In this document: positions 46,701 through 56,826 of the stretch, piece by piece
Layout: each line of letters begins with the position of its first letter
Position numbering within the stretch: the stretch's first letter is position 1
DNA from: Misgurnus anguillicaudatus
Taxonomy: Eukaryota; Chordata; Actinopteri; Cypriniformes; Cobitidae
DNA length: 64,000 nt
Assembly: GCF_027580225.2 (NCBI RefSeq)
Contig: NC_073358.2
Span: forward strand, 8,437,501-8,501,500
Direction of reading: 5' to 3'
Program-made: the position numbers and the translations under genes
The notes under the pieces: model-generated
Seen by the model: only the letters and a program-made list of their open reading frames with translations
The model's database searches: none
Told to the model about the DNA's origin: nothing

Positions 46701-49700
46701 GCTAAAAAATATTTAATAGTAAAAATTACTAACTTTAAATTATTCTATTTGCTGTTCCTGGTATCAAAAAAATTTATTTGTTTAGGAAACACAAACGTCT
46801 GTGGGCCCCTTTCCCCCCTCTTAATTGTCATAAAATGGTTCAGTCCGCCCAAATTGATAATCCAGGCAACACAGCTTGACTTCACTTATAGTGCCGGCAG
46901 AATATCAACTTGACTGACAAGGAAGTGAAAATGCCTCAAAAATCTGGAAGTCAAAAACGTAAAGAGAAAAAAATAAGAAGTGAAAGAGGCAAAGGGTCGA
47001 CATTATGTTACCCAATTTTTCACAAGAAAAGGTGGGTTTTTAAGTAGGCCTAAATTGTTAGTGGACCGCCCGTCCGTGACAATGATCGTAGCCTACTGCA
47101 CTTTTCTGTGCTAATGCGCACGCTTTGTCCACGAGGCCACAGGTCTCTACGGTAGCATTTTTCGACAAGTAAGCACGTTTATTTATGCACGTGATTTATT
47201 TAGACAAAGTTATTGACTATGCAAATTTCAAACGGTCAAAATGACGCCTTGTTCGTTCTAGTGTTAAAGATAATTACCACCCTGCAAAAAATGATTTTCA
47301 AGAAAAAAGTCTTAGTATTTTTGTCTTGTTTTCAGTACAAATTTCTAAAATTTCTTAAATAAAGATGCTTTTTCATGATGAGCAAAACGACCCAAGAAAA
47401 TAAGTCTAGTTTTTAGACCAAAAATATTACATTTAAGGGATTTTGTGCATAAAACAAGCAAAAAAATCTGCCAATGGAGTAAGCAAAAAAATCTTGATCA
47501 TTTTTCTTAAAAACTAAATTCAAGAAAAATTTGCTCACCCCATTGGTAGTCAAAATACCATAAAAGCGCAGGATTTTATGTAAATTAATATGAAAAAAGT
47601 CTCAGCTGTGTTGGGGGCCCTGTCAAGATTCTTTTCATGGGGCCCAAAATCCTTAGCAGCGCCCCTGTAGACAAATAAAATATGAATATTTCTTTCATTA
47701 ATTAGGCCGCAAACTCCGCCCATGTAGGCTGATATATTGGTGCATCTCTAATAAATAAAAAAATATTTATTATATTTTTATATTTTATTAGGTATAACCT
47801 ACAATCACTTCTTAAAATTTCTGCTTGATACAAAGACAATTTGAATTAACTTTCTGTATTTAAATATGTACAGTAGTGGCTAAAAGTGATGTCTGGGTGG
47901 GGACAATTTGTAAAATTTTTGGTTTGAATGCCCCCTTGGATTTGATTAAACCCTCAAAATGTGAGGTGGTAAAAAATGGACAAAACATTAAATAAGGCAT
48001 TTCTTGGACAAAATAAAGGCACGTTTTCTTACTTAGTAATGTTTCTGGGGTTTCAGTATAAATATCTAGGAATTTTTAAACTGAGATACATTTACTTGAT
48101 AAGCAAAGTAGCTTATGATATTAAAGGTGATCTAAGTGAATTAACGCGTTTTAGACCATAAAATTTTTTTGTTACATACAGCAAACATCTCTTCACTATC
48201 TGCTTGCTGCCTGTCCGCTGATCAAACTGTAAAAAACGCGATCTCTGTAGACAGCGTAGGCTCCACAAACTGCAATAAAAACAAAGTGGCCAAACCTACA
48301 ACCAGAAACGATAACAAAGTGTTCCAGCCAATAAACGACAAGAAGGATTTGGGAGTGGGGGTTAGGCGCGTTCATGAAAGCCGGGAAGGGAGGGGGAAGG
48401 AGAGGAGTTAGCTACGCGCCGTTTGTTGGAAAACAGTTCAAACATCAACAAAAAGTAACGTCACACAGATTCGCTTAGAGCGCCTTTAAGTCTTGTTTAC
48501 AGAAATAAATGATGAAAATCAAGAGATTAATACTTAAAACAAGTAACAATATCTGCCAATGGGGTAAGAAAAATAAACTTAAGTTGAGTTTACTTAAATA
48601 AGTTTTAAGTAGAATTTCAAGGAAGTGTCTTTTTCTTACCCCATTTGCAGATTTTTTTAAATATTTTTTCCAGTAAACAAGACTCAAAATCGTAAGCCAC
48701 TTTGCTTATCAAGTTAATGTATCTCAATTTAAGAATTCTTAGTTAAATAGGACAAAAATACTAAGTAAGAAATTCATTTTTTCCAGTGCAAACCATTTTG
48801 CATTAGGGAATCTGGGTTTTATTCAAATATACAAATATGCAAAGAAAAACAAAAAACCTAAACTCACTACAATTTTATCTGATATTTGTTCTTCCTATTT
48901 GTGGTAATATTTTGTAGCCCTTGGCTGTGTCTTTATAAACTATGCACATGTGTGTTGTGTGCAATGTTTGCCAAGTCTTTCTAAAATTCTTTTTAAAGCT
49001 GAGTTTCAGATTATACTCCAAACACACCAATGCAACATGCATACAAAATCTGGCATGCATCTTTAATAAAATATTTGAATAAATGTCAATTGTTCAAAGT
49101 TGGACATCCCTATTGGCCACTAATGTACACTATTGTGTTTTTATTTGCATTTTAACAACTAGGTTGATGCTGGACACATTTATGGAGACAGTCTTGATCG
49201 CCAACTAGACCTCAGGCTTCACAAAGATGGGAAATTGAAGTACCAGGTACTGTTTGTTCAGAGGTTTGATATTAGGCATGCTGTGGAATTGTAAGCCGTG
49301 CTAGGCTGAGCAAGTCTCGATGTCAATGTGATTTTTCATTCATATTTATATTACTTGTAATCTGTAATAGACATGTGTGCTTTACTTTATCAGTGACTGT
49401 ATTTATTTTTTCCTTATTTTTGCTTCTTGCCTTATTCCCAACTGCTGTCTTATACTTCATGAGTTAAGTTTTAAATAAAACTAATGACCAGACATTACTA
49501 TACATTTCCAATGACCTCATTTATAAGTTTTGCTCAAGTCATTTCAGTGTTCAGAGACTCTGGACACTGTGTATATTACCTCATATTACTAGCACCTGAT
49601 TGTGGGTGTCTTTCTAGCTTAAACATGTGGTTTGTATTAACTGTCAGTGATGTTGTACTTTCTGCTTGTTTAGTCTTACAGCATAATCTCCAAGTCACTT

Positions 49701-52700
49701 GTGGATGTGTTGCTGACTATTTCAAATAAGGGTGTGCAATATGAAGATATTAGATTGTGAACAATTAAAATATATCTGCAATTTTCTTTTTTAGAGAAAT
49801 TTTTAGACTGTATAATTTGCAGGCCAGTGGCTCTATTTAACAGTGTATGTTATGTATACACTCACCGGCCACTTTATTAGGTACACCTTACTAGTTGGAC
49901 CCCCTTTTGCCTTCAGAACTGCCTTAATCCTTCATGACATACATTCAACAAGGTACTGCAAACATTCCTCAGAGATTTTGGTCCATATTGACATGATAGC
50001 ATCACGCAGCTGCTGCAGATTTGTCGGCTGCACATCCAGGGCACGAAGCTCTCGTTCCACCACATTCCTAAGATGCTCTATTGGGTTGAGATCTGGGACT
50101 GTGGAGGCCATTTGAGTACAGTGAACTCATTGTCATGTTCAAGAAACCAGTCTGAGATGATTTGCGCTGTATGACATGGCGTGTTTTCCTGCTGGAAGTA
50201 GGCATCAGAGGATGGGTACACTGTGGTCATAAAGGGATGAACATGGTCAGAAACAATACACGATGCTCAATTGGTACTAATGGGCCCTAAGTGTGCCAAG
50301 AAAATATCCCCCACACCATTACACTACCACCAGCAGCCTGAACCGTTAATACAAGGCAGGATGAATCCATGCTTTCATGTTGTTGACGCCAAATTCTGAC
50401 TCTAGCATCTGAAGGTCGCAGCAGAAATCAAGACTCATCAGACCAGGCAACATTTTTCCAATGTTTTATTGTCCAATTTTGGTGAGCCTATGTGAATTGT
50501 AGCCTTAGTGTGGTCTTCTGCTGCAGTAGCCCATCCGCCTCAAGGTTCAACGTGTTGTGTGTTCAGAGATGCTCTTCTGTATATCTCGGTTGTAACGAGT
50601 GGTTATTTGAGTTACTGTTGCCTTTCTATCAGCTTGAACCATTCTGGCCATTCTTCTCTGACCCTTGGCATCAACAACGCATTTGTGCCCACAGAACTGC
50701 CACTCACTGGATATTTTCAAATGGTTCCCTTCAAATGGTTGTGTGTGAAAATCCCAGTGGATCAGCAGATTCTGAAATACTCAGACCAGCCCGTCTGGCA
50801 CCAACAACCATGCCACTTTCAAAGTCACTTAAATCACTTTCTTCCCCATTCTGAAGCTCGGCTTGAACTTTAGCAGATCGTCTTGACCATGTCTACATGC
50901 CTAAATGCATTCAGTTGCTGCCATGTGATTGGCTGATTAGAAATTTACATTAACGCACAGTTGGACAGGTGTACCTAATAAAGTGACCTGTGAGTGTATA
51001 TCTCTTGTAGTCATTGCAGTAATTCGTTATAACGAACGTCATATTAGCGTTTTAAAGTCTTGCGAACTTTTAGGGTTTTTTTGTATTTAACTTATTTTTT
51101 TTAACTTTCAAGCGAGAACTTTTTTACTCACATTTTCAGAGTGCAGATGTCGACTGTCACACATGCAGCAAGAGTACCAAATCTTATTGTGCTAATACTG
51201 TCAAATACACACAAACAAACAAGGTTCACATAAACATAGTCGGTTATGTATTACTGTAAGTTAACAGTTGGATGTGTATTGGTAAATTGCAGGGTTTCCC
51301 AAACTGGGGTTTACCATCATAAATGGGTGATCATATCTCCTTTCTTTTTTTATGTAATACCAGATTTAATTTTACATTTACACTGCCATATACAGTAATA
51401 TCAGCTGAAAGGTGGCCATGTGATGTTAAACTAGTATTGTGTAGTACAGTAGAAGGTACTGTAATAAAGCCACAGGCCTGTAAATGATACAATCTTAACA
51501 GTTTCTCTGCCAAATCAGATTGTGGATACATTTTAATCGGTCACAATCTAATATCCTCATATCGCACACCCTTGTGTGAAATAGTCAGCAACACCTCCAC
51601 GAGTGACGTGGCAATAATGCTGACTCATCTTTTTGCTTATTTTTGTTTTAACACATTTTCTGTTTGGTTCAATTCTAGATAATAAACGGTGAGATTTTTC
51701 CCCCCAAAGTGGCAGATGTGCCAGTGAAAATGAGTTACCCACCCTCCGTACCGCTGGACCAGCAGCTGGCCATAGGTCAAGAAGTTTATGGACTGCTGCC
51801 CGGTCTCAGCATGTACGCCACCTTGTGGTTACGTGAGCACAACCGCGTGTGTGACATCCTGAAGAAAGAACATCCAACATGGGGAGATGAGCAGCTCTTT
51901 CAGACAGCCAGACTCATTATTATAGGTACACATTTTACTGGATCCTGTGTTTTTTTTTTTAGAAACATAGATCTCTGTTAATATTTGGATATAATGAAAC
52001 CCAGACAGCAGAAGACTCTGGGCCGGAGCCAGCAGCTCCAGTGTGGATCCGGCCCAATGGCATCTGCTGTCTGGGAAATTAGTAAAACTATGCATATAAC
52101 CGATTATGATGACGAGAGAGTTCTTCAAACCATTTAGATTACATATTACTCACTCTACCAGACTGTAGTAAAATAAAGCTTTTTAACTCCAGGTGAGACT
52201 ATCCATATTGTGATCGAAGATTACGTGCAGCACCTGAGTGGTTACCTGCTGAAGTTGAAGTTCGACCCTACGCTGCTCTTCACTTCTCAATTTCAATATC
52301 AGAACCGCATTGCTGTCGAGTTCAACCAGTTGTACCACTGGCACCCGCTCATGCCCGACAGCTTTCACATCGCTGGAGAAGAGTTTCAGTACCCTCAGTT
52401 CCTGTTCAACACCTCCATCCTCACTCACTTCGGAGTGGAAAAGCTGGTCGAGGCTTTCTCAACCCAACCTGCGGGACAGGTAATGACCCATGTTGGATTG
52501 GCAGAAGAACGTAATGACTTTAGCAGCTGTTCGAAGTCTAGAAACACTGTTGAGAAAAATGCTGGAACGACTCACATTTGGATTATATTTCCGTTACGGT
52601 TAGTTGAAGGTCTTTGGAGGATTGGCTATTGAGAGGAAACTTCTGCAGATCTTCTCTCATAAGTATTGCAGAAATGTATTTAGATTTATGTGCAGTAGTA

Positions 52701-54547
52701 GGAAAAGTGTTTTGCCTTCTGCTGGCCTGTGATGGTTTAATTCTTTTCAAATTAGGTCATCTCGAAACAACATTGCTTGAAATTCAAGGGCGACTCTCTG
52801 CACTGGATTTTTATGCAAACAAACGCAGAGTTCATCATTAGCCAATCCCCTAAAAATACTTCAGCAACATAAACCAAACCCAACCACAAGCACTTTCACT
52901 TAAAGTAAATAGTGACCATAAACAAGGGCTGTTTTCGAGATAGCTCCCTATAGCCTTATTCCCTACAAGAGTTTGGGAAATTCGGACAATAAGCATGCAG
53001 TGCGCCATCTTGTGTTGAGTTTACCTCACAGTAAAGGGGATACGGTTAGCCGTTGAGTGTACATCGGTTGTACAGTGATTTTTGTGGTGCATTATGGGAT
53101 TGAATAAGTGCACTCGATAATGTTCACTATAATTTCGGACACCGCCACAAAAAGCTTTCCCCTCAAATAGTGCACTATTTAAGGGTATAATGTAAGGAGC
53201 TATTTCGGGCACAGCCGAAGACTACAAAATTGACTTTTATGTCAATTACAAATTAAGAGTCCTGACCAAAACTCTTACAAAAATTAATTTAATATTAATT
53301 ATGCATCTATTTGTGTTGGAACAGATTGGAGGTGGACAAAATATTAATAAAATGGTATTAAAGGTAGCGGAGGGTGTCATCGTAGAGTCAAGAGAACTTC
53401 GGCTTCAGCCCTTCAACGAGTACCGCAAGAGATTCAATCTGAGACCATACACATCCTTTTCTGAATTAACAGGTAATGTTTAAAAGCTTCATTCATTTTA
53501 GGCTGATACTATAATCATTTTTCCGTTAGCATTAGCACATCTTTTTTAAAACCCAATATAATCATTACTGTACATGCAAATAAAAATAACTAGCATATGT
53601 CCACTCACCTAAAGAATTATTAGGAACACCTGTTCAATTTCTCATTAATGCAATGGTGTAATGGTGTGGGGGCACACTTTAGGCCCCTTAGTGCCAATTG
53701 GGCATCATTTCAATGCCACAGCCTACCTGAGCATTGTTTCTGACCATGTCCATCTCTTTATGACCACCATGTACCCATCCTCTGATGGCTACTTCCAGCA
53801 GGATAATGCACCATGTCACAAAGCTCAAATCATTTCAAATTGGTTTCTTGAACATGACAAAGAGTTCACTATACTAAAATGGCCCCCACAGTCTCAACCC
53901 AATAGAGTATCTTTGGGATTTGGTGGAACGGGAGTTTCTATCCCCCGTGGATGTGCATCCCACAAATCTCCATCAACTGCAAGATGCTATCCAATCAATA
54001 TGGGCCAACATTTCTAAAAAATGCTTTCAGCACCTTGTTGAATCAATGCCACGTAGAATTAAGGCAGTTCTGAAGGCGAAAGGTGGTCAAACACAGTATT
54101 AATATGGTGTCCCTAATAATCCTTTAGGTGAGTGTATGTGGTACAGCTAGGTGTACTGATGGTCACATGACTGGTGGGTTATTGTTTGATGGTTTAACAG
54201 GTGATAAAACGGTGGCTAAAGAACTTGAAGAGCTCTATGGTGACATCGACGCGGTCGAATTCTACCCAGGCCTCCTCCTGGAGAAGACGCGAGCCGGCGC
54301 GATATTTGGCGAAAGCATGGTGGAAATGGGAGCTCCGTTTTCCTTAAAAGGCCTCATGGGAAATCCCATTTGCTCCCCTGATTACTGGAAACCCAGTACG
54401 TTTGGGGGTCAGACGGGTTTTGATATAGTTAACACCGCTTCGTTAAAGAAACTAGTTTGCCTCAATACAAAATGGTGCCCGTACGTATCTTTCCGCATTC
54501 CTCAATCAGACTACGAGAAACTGAGAAGATCTCATGGTGAACTTTAG
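28108..54547 (+). CDS. ptgs1: Prostaglandin G/H synthase 1 (cyclooxygenase-1), complete, 11 exons
   Basis: Exons: 28108-28114, 28199-28288, 29990-30106, 36092-36232, 40262-40405, 41180-41361, 49163-49246, 51679-51925, 52193-52479, 53325-53472, 54201-54547; 1794 nt, 597 residues. The enzyme turns arachidonate into PGH2 on the luminal ER membrane. A hydrophobic signal peptide ([20 protein letters not shown]) is followed by the EGF module ([20 protein letters not shown]), the membrane-binding helices of exon 4 and the peroxidase/cyclooxygenase domain. R120, H207, Y355, Y385 and H388 (YHWH) and aspirin-site S530 fall on classical numbering. Sequons NCTT, NITYY and NTSI are kept. COX-1 identity comes from [14 protein letters not shown] and no 18-residue COX-2 C-terminal insert. 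The C-terminus is HGEL rather than STEL. Ten exon ends use normal sites; the exon 4/5 junction does not. Position 513 is Arg and 523 Val, as in COX-2. Confidence 0.97.
29766..29830 (+). repeat. tRNA-like SINE fragment in ptgs1 intron 2
   Basis: 'tgtgtagcttaactgg' and 'gaagttcgatgccc' look like degraded A and B boxes. A weak match and probably a decayed SINE head. Confidence 0.3.
30420..31607. mobile_element. hAT-type element (CAGTGGTCTCAAAC ends) hosting a Tc1-like copy
   Basis: The left end CAGTGGTCTCAAACCCCTGG is followed by 'cccgcgggcc'. The right end is 'ccagtttgagacccctg'. Flanks GTTTAACA and ATATAACA are only partly alike, so the 8-bp duplication has decayed. It is split by the Tc1-like copy at 30573-31331. 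Confidence 0.7.
30573..31331 (-). mobile_element. Deleted Tc1-like element, copy A (ptgs1 intron 3)
   Basis: Ends 'ctctcacctaaaggattatt' and 'aataatcctttaggtgagtg' lie between TA dinucleotides. On the minus strand the transposase N-terminus is readable from 31183 ([20 protein letters not shown], then [11 protein letters not shown]), an HTH of the Tc1 type. It continues in another frame to 30835. The catalytic centre is deleted and only a stub of the C-terminal part ([12 protein letters not shown], near 30800) remains. Confidence 0.88.
31690..31783. repeat. (TC)n microsatellite
   Basis: About 47 uninterrupted TC units in ptgs1 intron 3. Confidence 0.97.
33169..34755 (+). mobile_element. Nearly complete Tc1/mariner element
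   Basis: Starts CAGTTGAAAGAAAAAGTATG and ends with the complementary 'actttttccaactg', with TA on each side (33167-33168 and 34756-34757). Inverted repeats are about 215 bp and carry a second internal copy of the 'aaaaagtatgtgaaaccc' motif, the IR/DR arrangement of fish Tc1 elements. It has one transposase frame in the sense direction and lies in ptgs1 intron 3. Confidence 0.96.
33533..34549 (+). pseudogene. Tc1 transposase with a single nonsense codon
   Basis: The frame from ATG 33533 ([20 protein letters not shown]) runs 338 codons to the stop at 34547-34549, broken only by an in-frame TAA at codon 30. After the stop, 303 codons are open. The paired HTH region, GRPVKM linker, first catalytic Asp ([11 protein letters not shown]), glycine-rich box ([11 protein letters not shown]), second Asp (QQDNDPKHR) and Glu ([14 protein letters not shown]) are all present, i.e. 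a DD34E-type domain. It looks very recently inactive. Confidence 0.92.
36650..36735 (+). repeat. tRNA-derived SINE fragment
   Basis: 'tagttcagctggtagagcat' matches a tRNA A box and 'gggttcaagc' a B box about 33 bp later. They are followed by non-tRNA sequence, so it is a SINE head rather than a tRNA gene. ptgs1 intron 4. Confidence 0.6.
36991..37359. mobile_element. MITE ('aaaggtgcagtgtgtaaa' ends)
   Basis: TAAAGGTGCAGTGTGTAA and 'tacacactgcacctttа'-type complement (ending 37359) bound a 369-bp non-coding element. A relative sits at 16446-16857. Confidence 0.75.
37380..39035. other. Part of ptgs1 intron 4, repeats only
   Basis: 'ttaaaggtcccgttctttct' near 37380 and 'aaggtgaccttttaag' near 39020 may be the ends of one old repeat. 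No exon or RNA gene is seen. Confidence 0.35.
40495..40925 (+). repeat. Dispersed repeat, plus orientation
   Basis: 'catatcatgaaaatctgact' through 'cttgtgaaatgtccccttta'. A second copy lies inverted at 57657-58041, with shared internal blocks such as 'atgtcagaaagggataatag' (variant in the other). Non-coding MITE in ptgs1 intron 5. Confidence 0.8.
42550..43039. mobile_element. Foldback element, family F1, copy 1
   Basis: Arms 'aagggacactccactttttt' and 'aaaaaagtggagtgtccat' with extended complementarity over 42550-42720 and 42870-43039. Same family as 59325-59933. No coding sequence. Confidence 0.85.
43153..44714 (+). mobile_element. Tc1/mariner element in ptgs1 intron 6
   Basis: Starts CAGTCTTGTTCAAAATAATA and ends 'tattattttgaacaagactg', with TA at 43151-43152 and 44715-44716. 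Long inverted repeats of about 210 bp, with an internal repeat of the 'gttcaaaaaaatagcagt' motif. A different family from the 33-kb element. Confidence 0.96.
43484..44447 (+). pseudogene. Tc1 transposase pseudogene (early stop plus frameshift)
   Basis: ATG at 43484 is followed by an in-frame TAA at codon 4, then an open frame to 43951 ([14 protein letters not shown] linker, [11 protein letters not shown] with the first Asp). The frame shifts by one near 43940. The second half (to 44447) holds [21 protein letters not shown] and [14 protein letters not shown], so all three DDE residues survive but in two frames. Confidence 0.92.
45411..45900 (-). mobile_element. 5'-truncated LINE 3' end
   Basis: The minus-strand frame 45884-45540 reads [20 protein letters not shown]..., ending in [10 protein letters not shown]. 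This is the conserved C-terminal tail of fish L2-type reverse transcriptases ('RSGDQRLL', 'WNSLPIYIR'). The 3' UTR 'gctatataaataaac' on the minus strand and a 'caagttt' repeat at 45414-45430 mark the 3' end. Only the last ~110 codons remain. Confidence 0.85.
46628..47667. mobile_element. hAT-like family member, copy 3 (ptgs1 intron 6)
   Basis: Ends CAGGGGTGCTGTAAAGG and 'ccttagcagcgcccctg', flanked by an exact 8-bp duplication TAGACAAA (46620-46627 and 47668-47675). 1040 bp, uninterrupted and non-coding. Confidence 0.94.
47960..48790. repeat. Inverted-repeat element in ptgs1 intron 6
   Basis: 'gagatacatttacttgataagc' near 48081 pairs with 'gcttatcaagttaatgtatctc' near 48703. Outer parts 'cttacttagta' and 'tactaagtaag' also pair. 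Non-coding. Confidence 0.65.
49690..51605. repeat. Inverted-end repeat hosting Tc1-like copy B
   Basis: 'gtgttgctgactatttcaaa' (49708) and 'tgaaatagtcagcaacac' (51577) are inverted, followed inwards by 'gggtgtgcaatatgaagata' and its complement near 51555. The pair brackets copy B at 49859-50996. Confidence 0.7.
49859..50996 (-). mobile_element. Decayed Tc1-like element, copy B (ptgs1 intron 7)
   Basis: Ends CACTCACCGGCCACTTTATT and 'aataaagtgacctgtgagtg' between TA dinucleotides. The transposase on the minus strand is recognisable in pieces: HTH end near 50850, then the catalytic region complementary to 'cattgtcatgttcaagaaac' and 'agatgctctattgggttgag' near 50080-50150. It is the same group as copies A and C but a subfamily with different ends. 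Many frameshifts. Confidence 0.85.
51999..52077. repeat. Short hairpin repeat beside ptgs1 exon 8
   Basis: 'cccagacagcagaagact' and 'atctgctgtctggg' pair across a 'ggatccggccc' core. A small palindromic MITE in the 267-bp intron 8. Confidence 0.7.
53602..54134 (+). mobile_element. Deleted Tc1-like element, copy C (ptgs1 intron 10)
   Basis: Ends 'cactcacctaaagaattatt' and 'aataatcctttaggtgagtg', with TA at 54135-54136. Only the catalytic C-terminal half of the transposase remains, on the plus strand ([35 protein letters not shown], then after a frameshift [15 protein letters not shown]). The right end is only 66 bp above the exon 11 acceptor. Confidence 0.9.
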
Positions 54548-54549
54548 CA

Positions 54550-54850
54550 CACGATGTGCCTGAAGCAATGCAACTGTTTCAACTGCTGTAGGTCAACGAT
54601 TGTAGGTCTAGACTCTTTTCATACACGTTATTTTCTACCCAACGCTGGGTCAAAAGGGGACAAATATAAACCTTTTTTGTGTTCAATTAACCCAACGGCT
54701 GGGTTTGTTCCTTTTTGACCCAACGTATTATGTTGTAGCATTTTTTAGACCGTGAACTTAGAGAGATCAGAGCACAATCGAACAATCTATTCGTTTTCTC
54801 AAGTTTGATCAAACTTATAAATAATGCTTTTTAGAAATTCCCCTGCTCTC
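54550..54850 (+). other. ptgs1 3' UTR region with a small MITE
   Basis: Follows the stop codon directly. 'acccaacgctgggtcaaaa' (54638) and 'tttttgacccaacg' (54711) are inverted, suggesting a short MITE inside the 3' UTR. Confidence 0.5.
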
Positions 54851-54857
54851 CCATATA

Positions 54858-55292
54858 CAGCCGTGGAAAAAATAAGAGACTACTTCAGTTTTGACTTTAA
54901 TCATCATTTCTAGATGTAGTGTGACCATTTTAGTCCAAAAGCAAACCTCGGGAGTGACATAAAGTCACCCAACAGCAAATGTAAAAGACTGAAAGCATGA
55001 CAAGACCCAAGATGTGACAAACATTTCGTTATTGAGAAATAAATTGGAACTTGTTTTCTCTGCAGTATTGAAGATCAGAAAACAAAATATTTTCACCTAG
55101 TTTTACCTATTTCAATTTTCAGTAAATAAATGCAAATAAAAACATAATTTTTATTAAGAATTTGGCAAAAATGTTGTTGGTAGTTGACGGAATGAAACAA
55201 AAATTACAATTTTACTTATAAACGTATAAATAGTAAATCTAGAAAAACTGAAAGGGGCTATTAAAATAGTCTCTTTATTTTTTCCATGGCTG
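54858..55292. mobile_element. 435-bp Tc1-type MITE
   Basis: CAGCCGTGGAAAAAATAAGAG and 'ctttattttttccatggctg' ends, with TA at 54856-54857 and 55293-55294. No coding sequence. If transcription continues to the poly(A) signal at 55415, the element is within the ptgs1 3' UTR. Confidence 0.9.
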
Positions 55293-55414
55293 TATGTTTG
55301 ACAACACCACTAATGGTTGATTTAATTCAGTTTTATTAACTGAGTGAAATTGTCTGAAGAATGAGGTGACTAAAGAATGAATGTTAGTAATGTTAGAATA
55401 TTTCAACTATTAAT

Positions 55415-55420
55415 AATAAA
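55415..55420 (+). promoter_or_regulatory. Candidate poly(A) signal of ptgs1
   Basis: AATAAA about 870 bp below the ptgs1 stop. It is the first good plus-strand signal outside the MITE, but the real 3' end is unproven. Confidence 0.4.
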
Positions 55421-56074
55421 GCAATGTGTTACTGTATGTATACATTTCATTATACAATCTTAAAAATAAAGGTGCAACCTGATGCCATATAACAACCATT
55501 TTTGTTTATACAGCATCGTTCCACACAAAACTTTTCTTTTTTTTTTTACAAATGATTGTTAGAAGAACCATTTCTTTCATTTTTTTTATAATCTAAAGAA
55601 CCTTTTTTGAAGATGAAGCTTTTCATCATGTTAAAGGTCCGTTCAGTCAAAAATTTTACTTTTATGGCATTTCAAAACACCTTTATTTTTAAGAGTGTAT
55701 TTATTTTTTTTACTTTACGTGGATTGTTTCCAGAATATTCAGATTGATGTTGAATGTCACAAAGATCTTTTTGAGATATCACTTGATGTGATAATCACTG
55801 TGAATATAAATGGTTGCATGAATGAATGTGATATTTGTGACTGTCCTTACAAGCAAATGGTAAGTTTTACAGGTGGGTTAAATATAAACCATTATCCAAC
55901 GTTTGAAGTGTTTAAATCGTACAGTTGAAGGGCTCTTTAAGTGAAACATTTTATTTGAATTAAAAAAAAAAAGATTTGTAAGGATCAGTGTGCTATCTGT
56001 TATTTTACTAATTGTAATTTAAAGAGCCCCTAATATTTGTGTGCACATTACAGAAAGCAAATTTGTTTGCTTTG

Positions 56075-56818
56075 CAGTGTTGGGGTAACGCATTACAAGT
56101 AACATGTATTATTTAATAATATTACTTTTCTAAAGTTACGAGTAAAGTAACGCATTACTTTATAAATGTACACATTAATATTTGAGTAACTTTTTTAAAA
56201 AAAGTAATGCGTGTTACTTTTCAGTTTAATTAATTCAATTTAAAAAGAAAATAATGTACTGAAACAGAGATGGCAGGCCAGAGCTTGACATTTTTGCAAT
56301 CATAAAAACACCTGCAAGGCCTGAAAGAGATCAAGCCTCAGCCAAGTAATAAAAAGTAACGCAAAAGTACCTTAAAGCAACACCAAAGAGTTTTTTTTAC
56401 CTTAAAATAAAGTTTCCAAAAAAGTTTCAGTCGTTCATCCACTCGAAACGGGGTGAACGGCACTTTCACATTCGCTTTGCAGCCCTCTATCGGCCAAAAC
56501 CTCACTAAAGAAGTTTCCAACCGTCGGGTCGTGTCCTGTAGTTCGAGTGAAAACTACAAAAACTTGCTTTACGGCAGGTACAATCCAATCAGAGCCAGCT
56601 TTGCTGCAGTAGGCTAAATTATTTACAACAGTGGTAATGGACAATTCCGCTTCCAACCTGTAGGAGGAGCAAAGAGCAAAAACTCTTTAGTGTTGCTTTA
56701 AAAGTAACGCAAGCATTACTTTTCATGAAAAGTAACTAGTAACGCAATTAGTTACTTTTTTGGGGAGTAACTTAATATTGTAATGCATTACTTTTAAAAG
56801 TAACTTTCCCCAACACTG
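56075..56818. mobile_element. hAT-type element (CAGTGTTGGGG ends)
   Basis: Ends CAGTGTTGGGGTAACGCATT and 'aactttccccaacactg', flanked by an exact 8-bp duplication TTGCTTTG (56067-56074 and 56819-56826). The interior is rich in 'aagtaacg' repeats and carries a unique core (56340-56690). No transposase. Confidence 0.93.
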
Positions 56819-56826
56819 TTGCTTTG

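Noticed and set aside
49843..50873. Plus-strand frames of 90-121 codons
   Set aside because: They are antisense to the Tc1-like transposase remnant of copy B.
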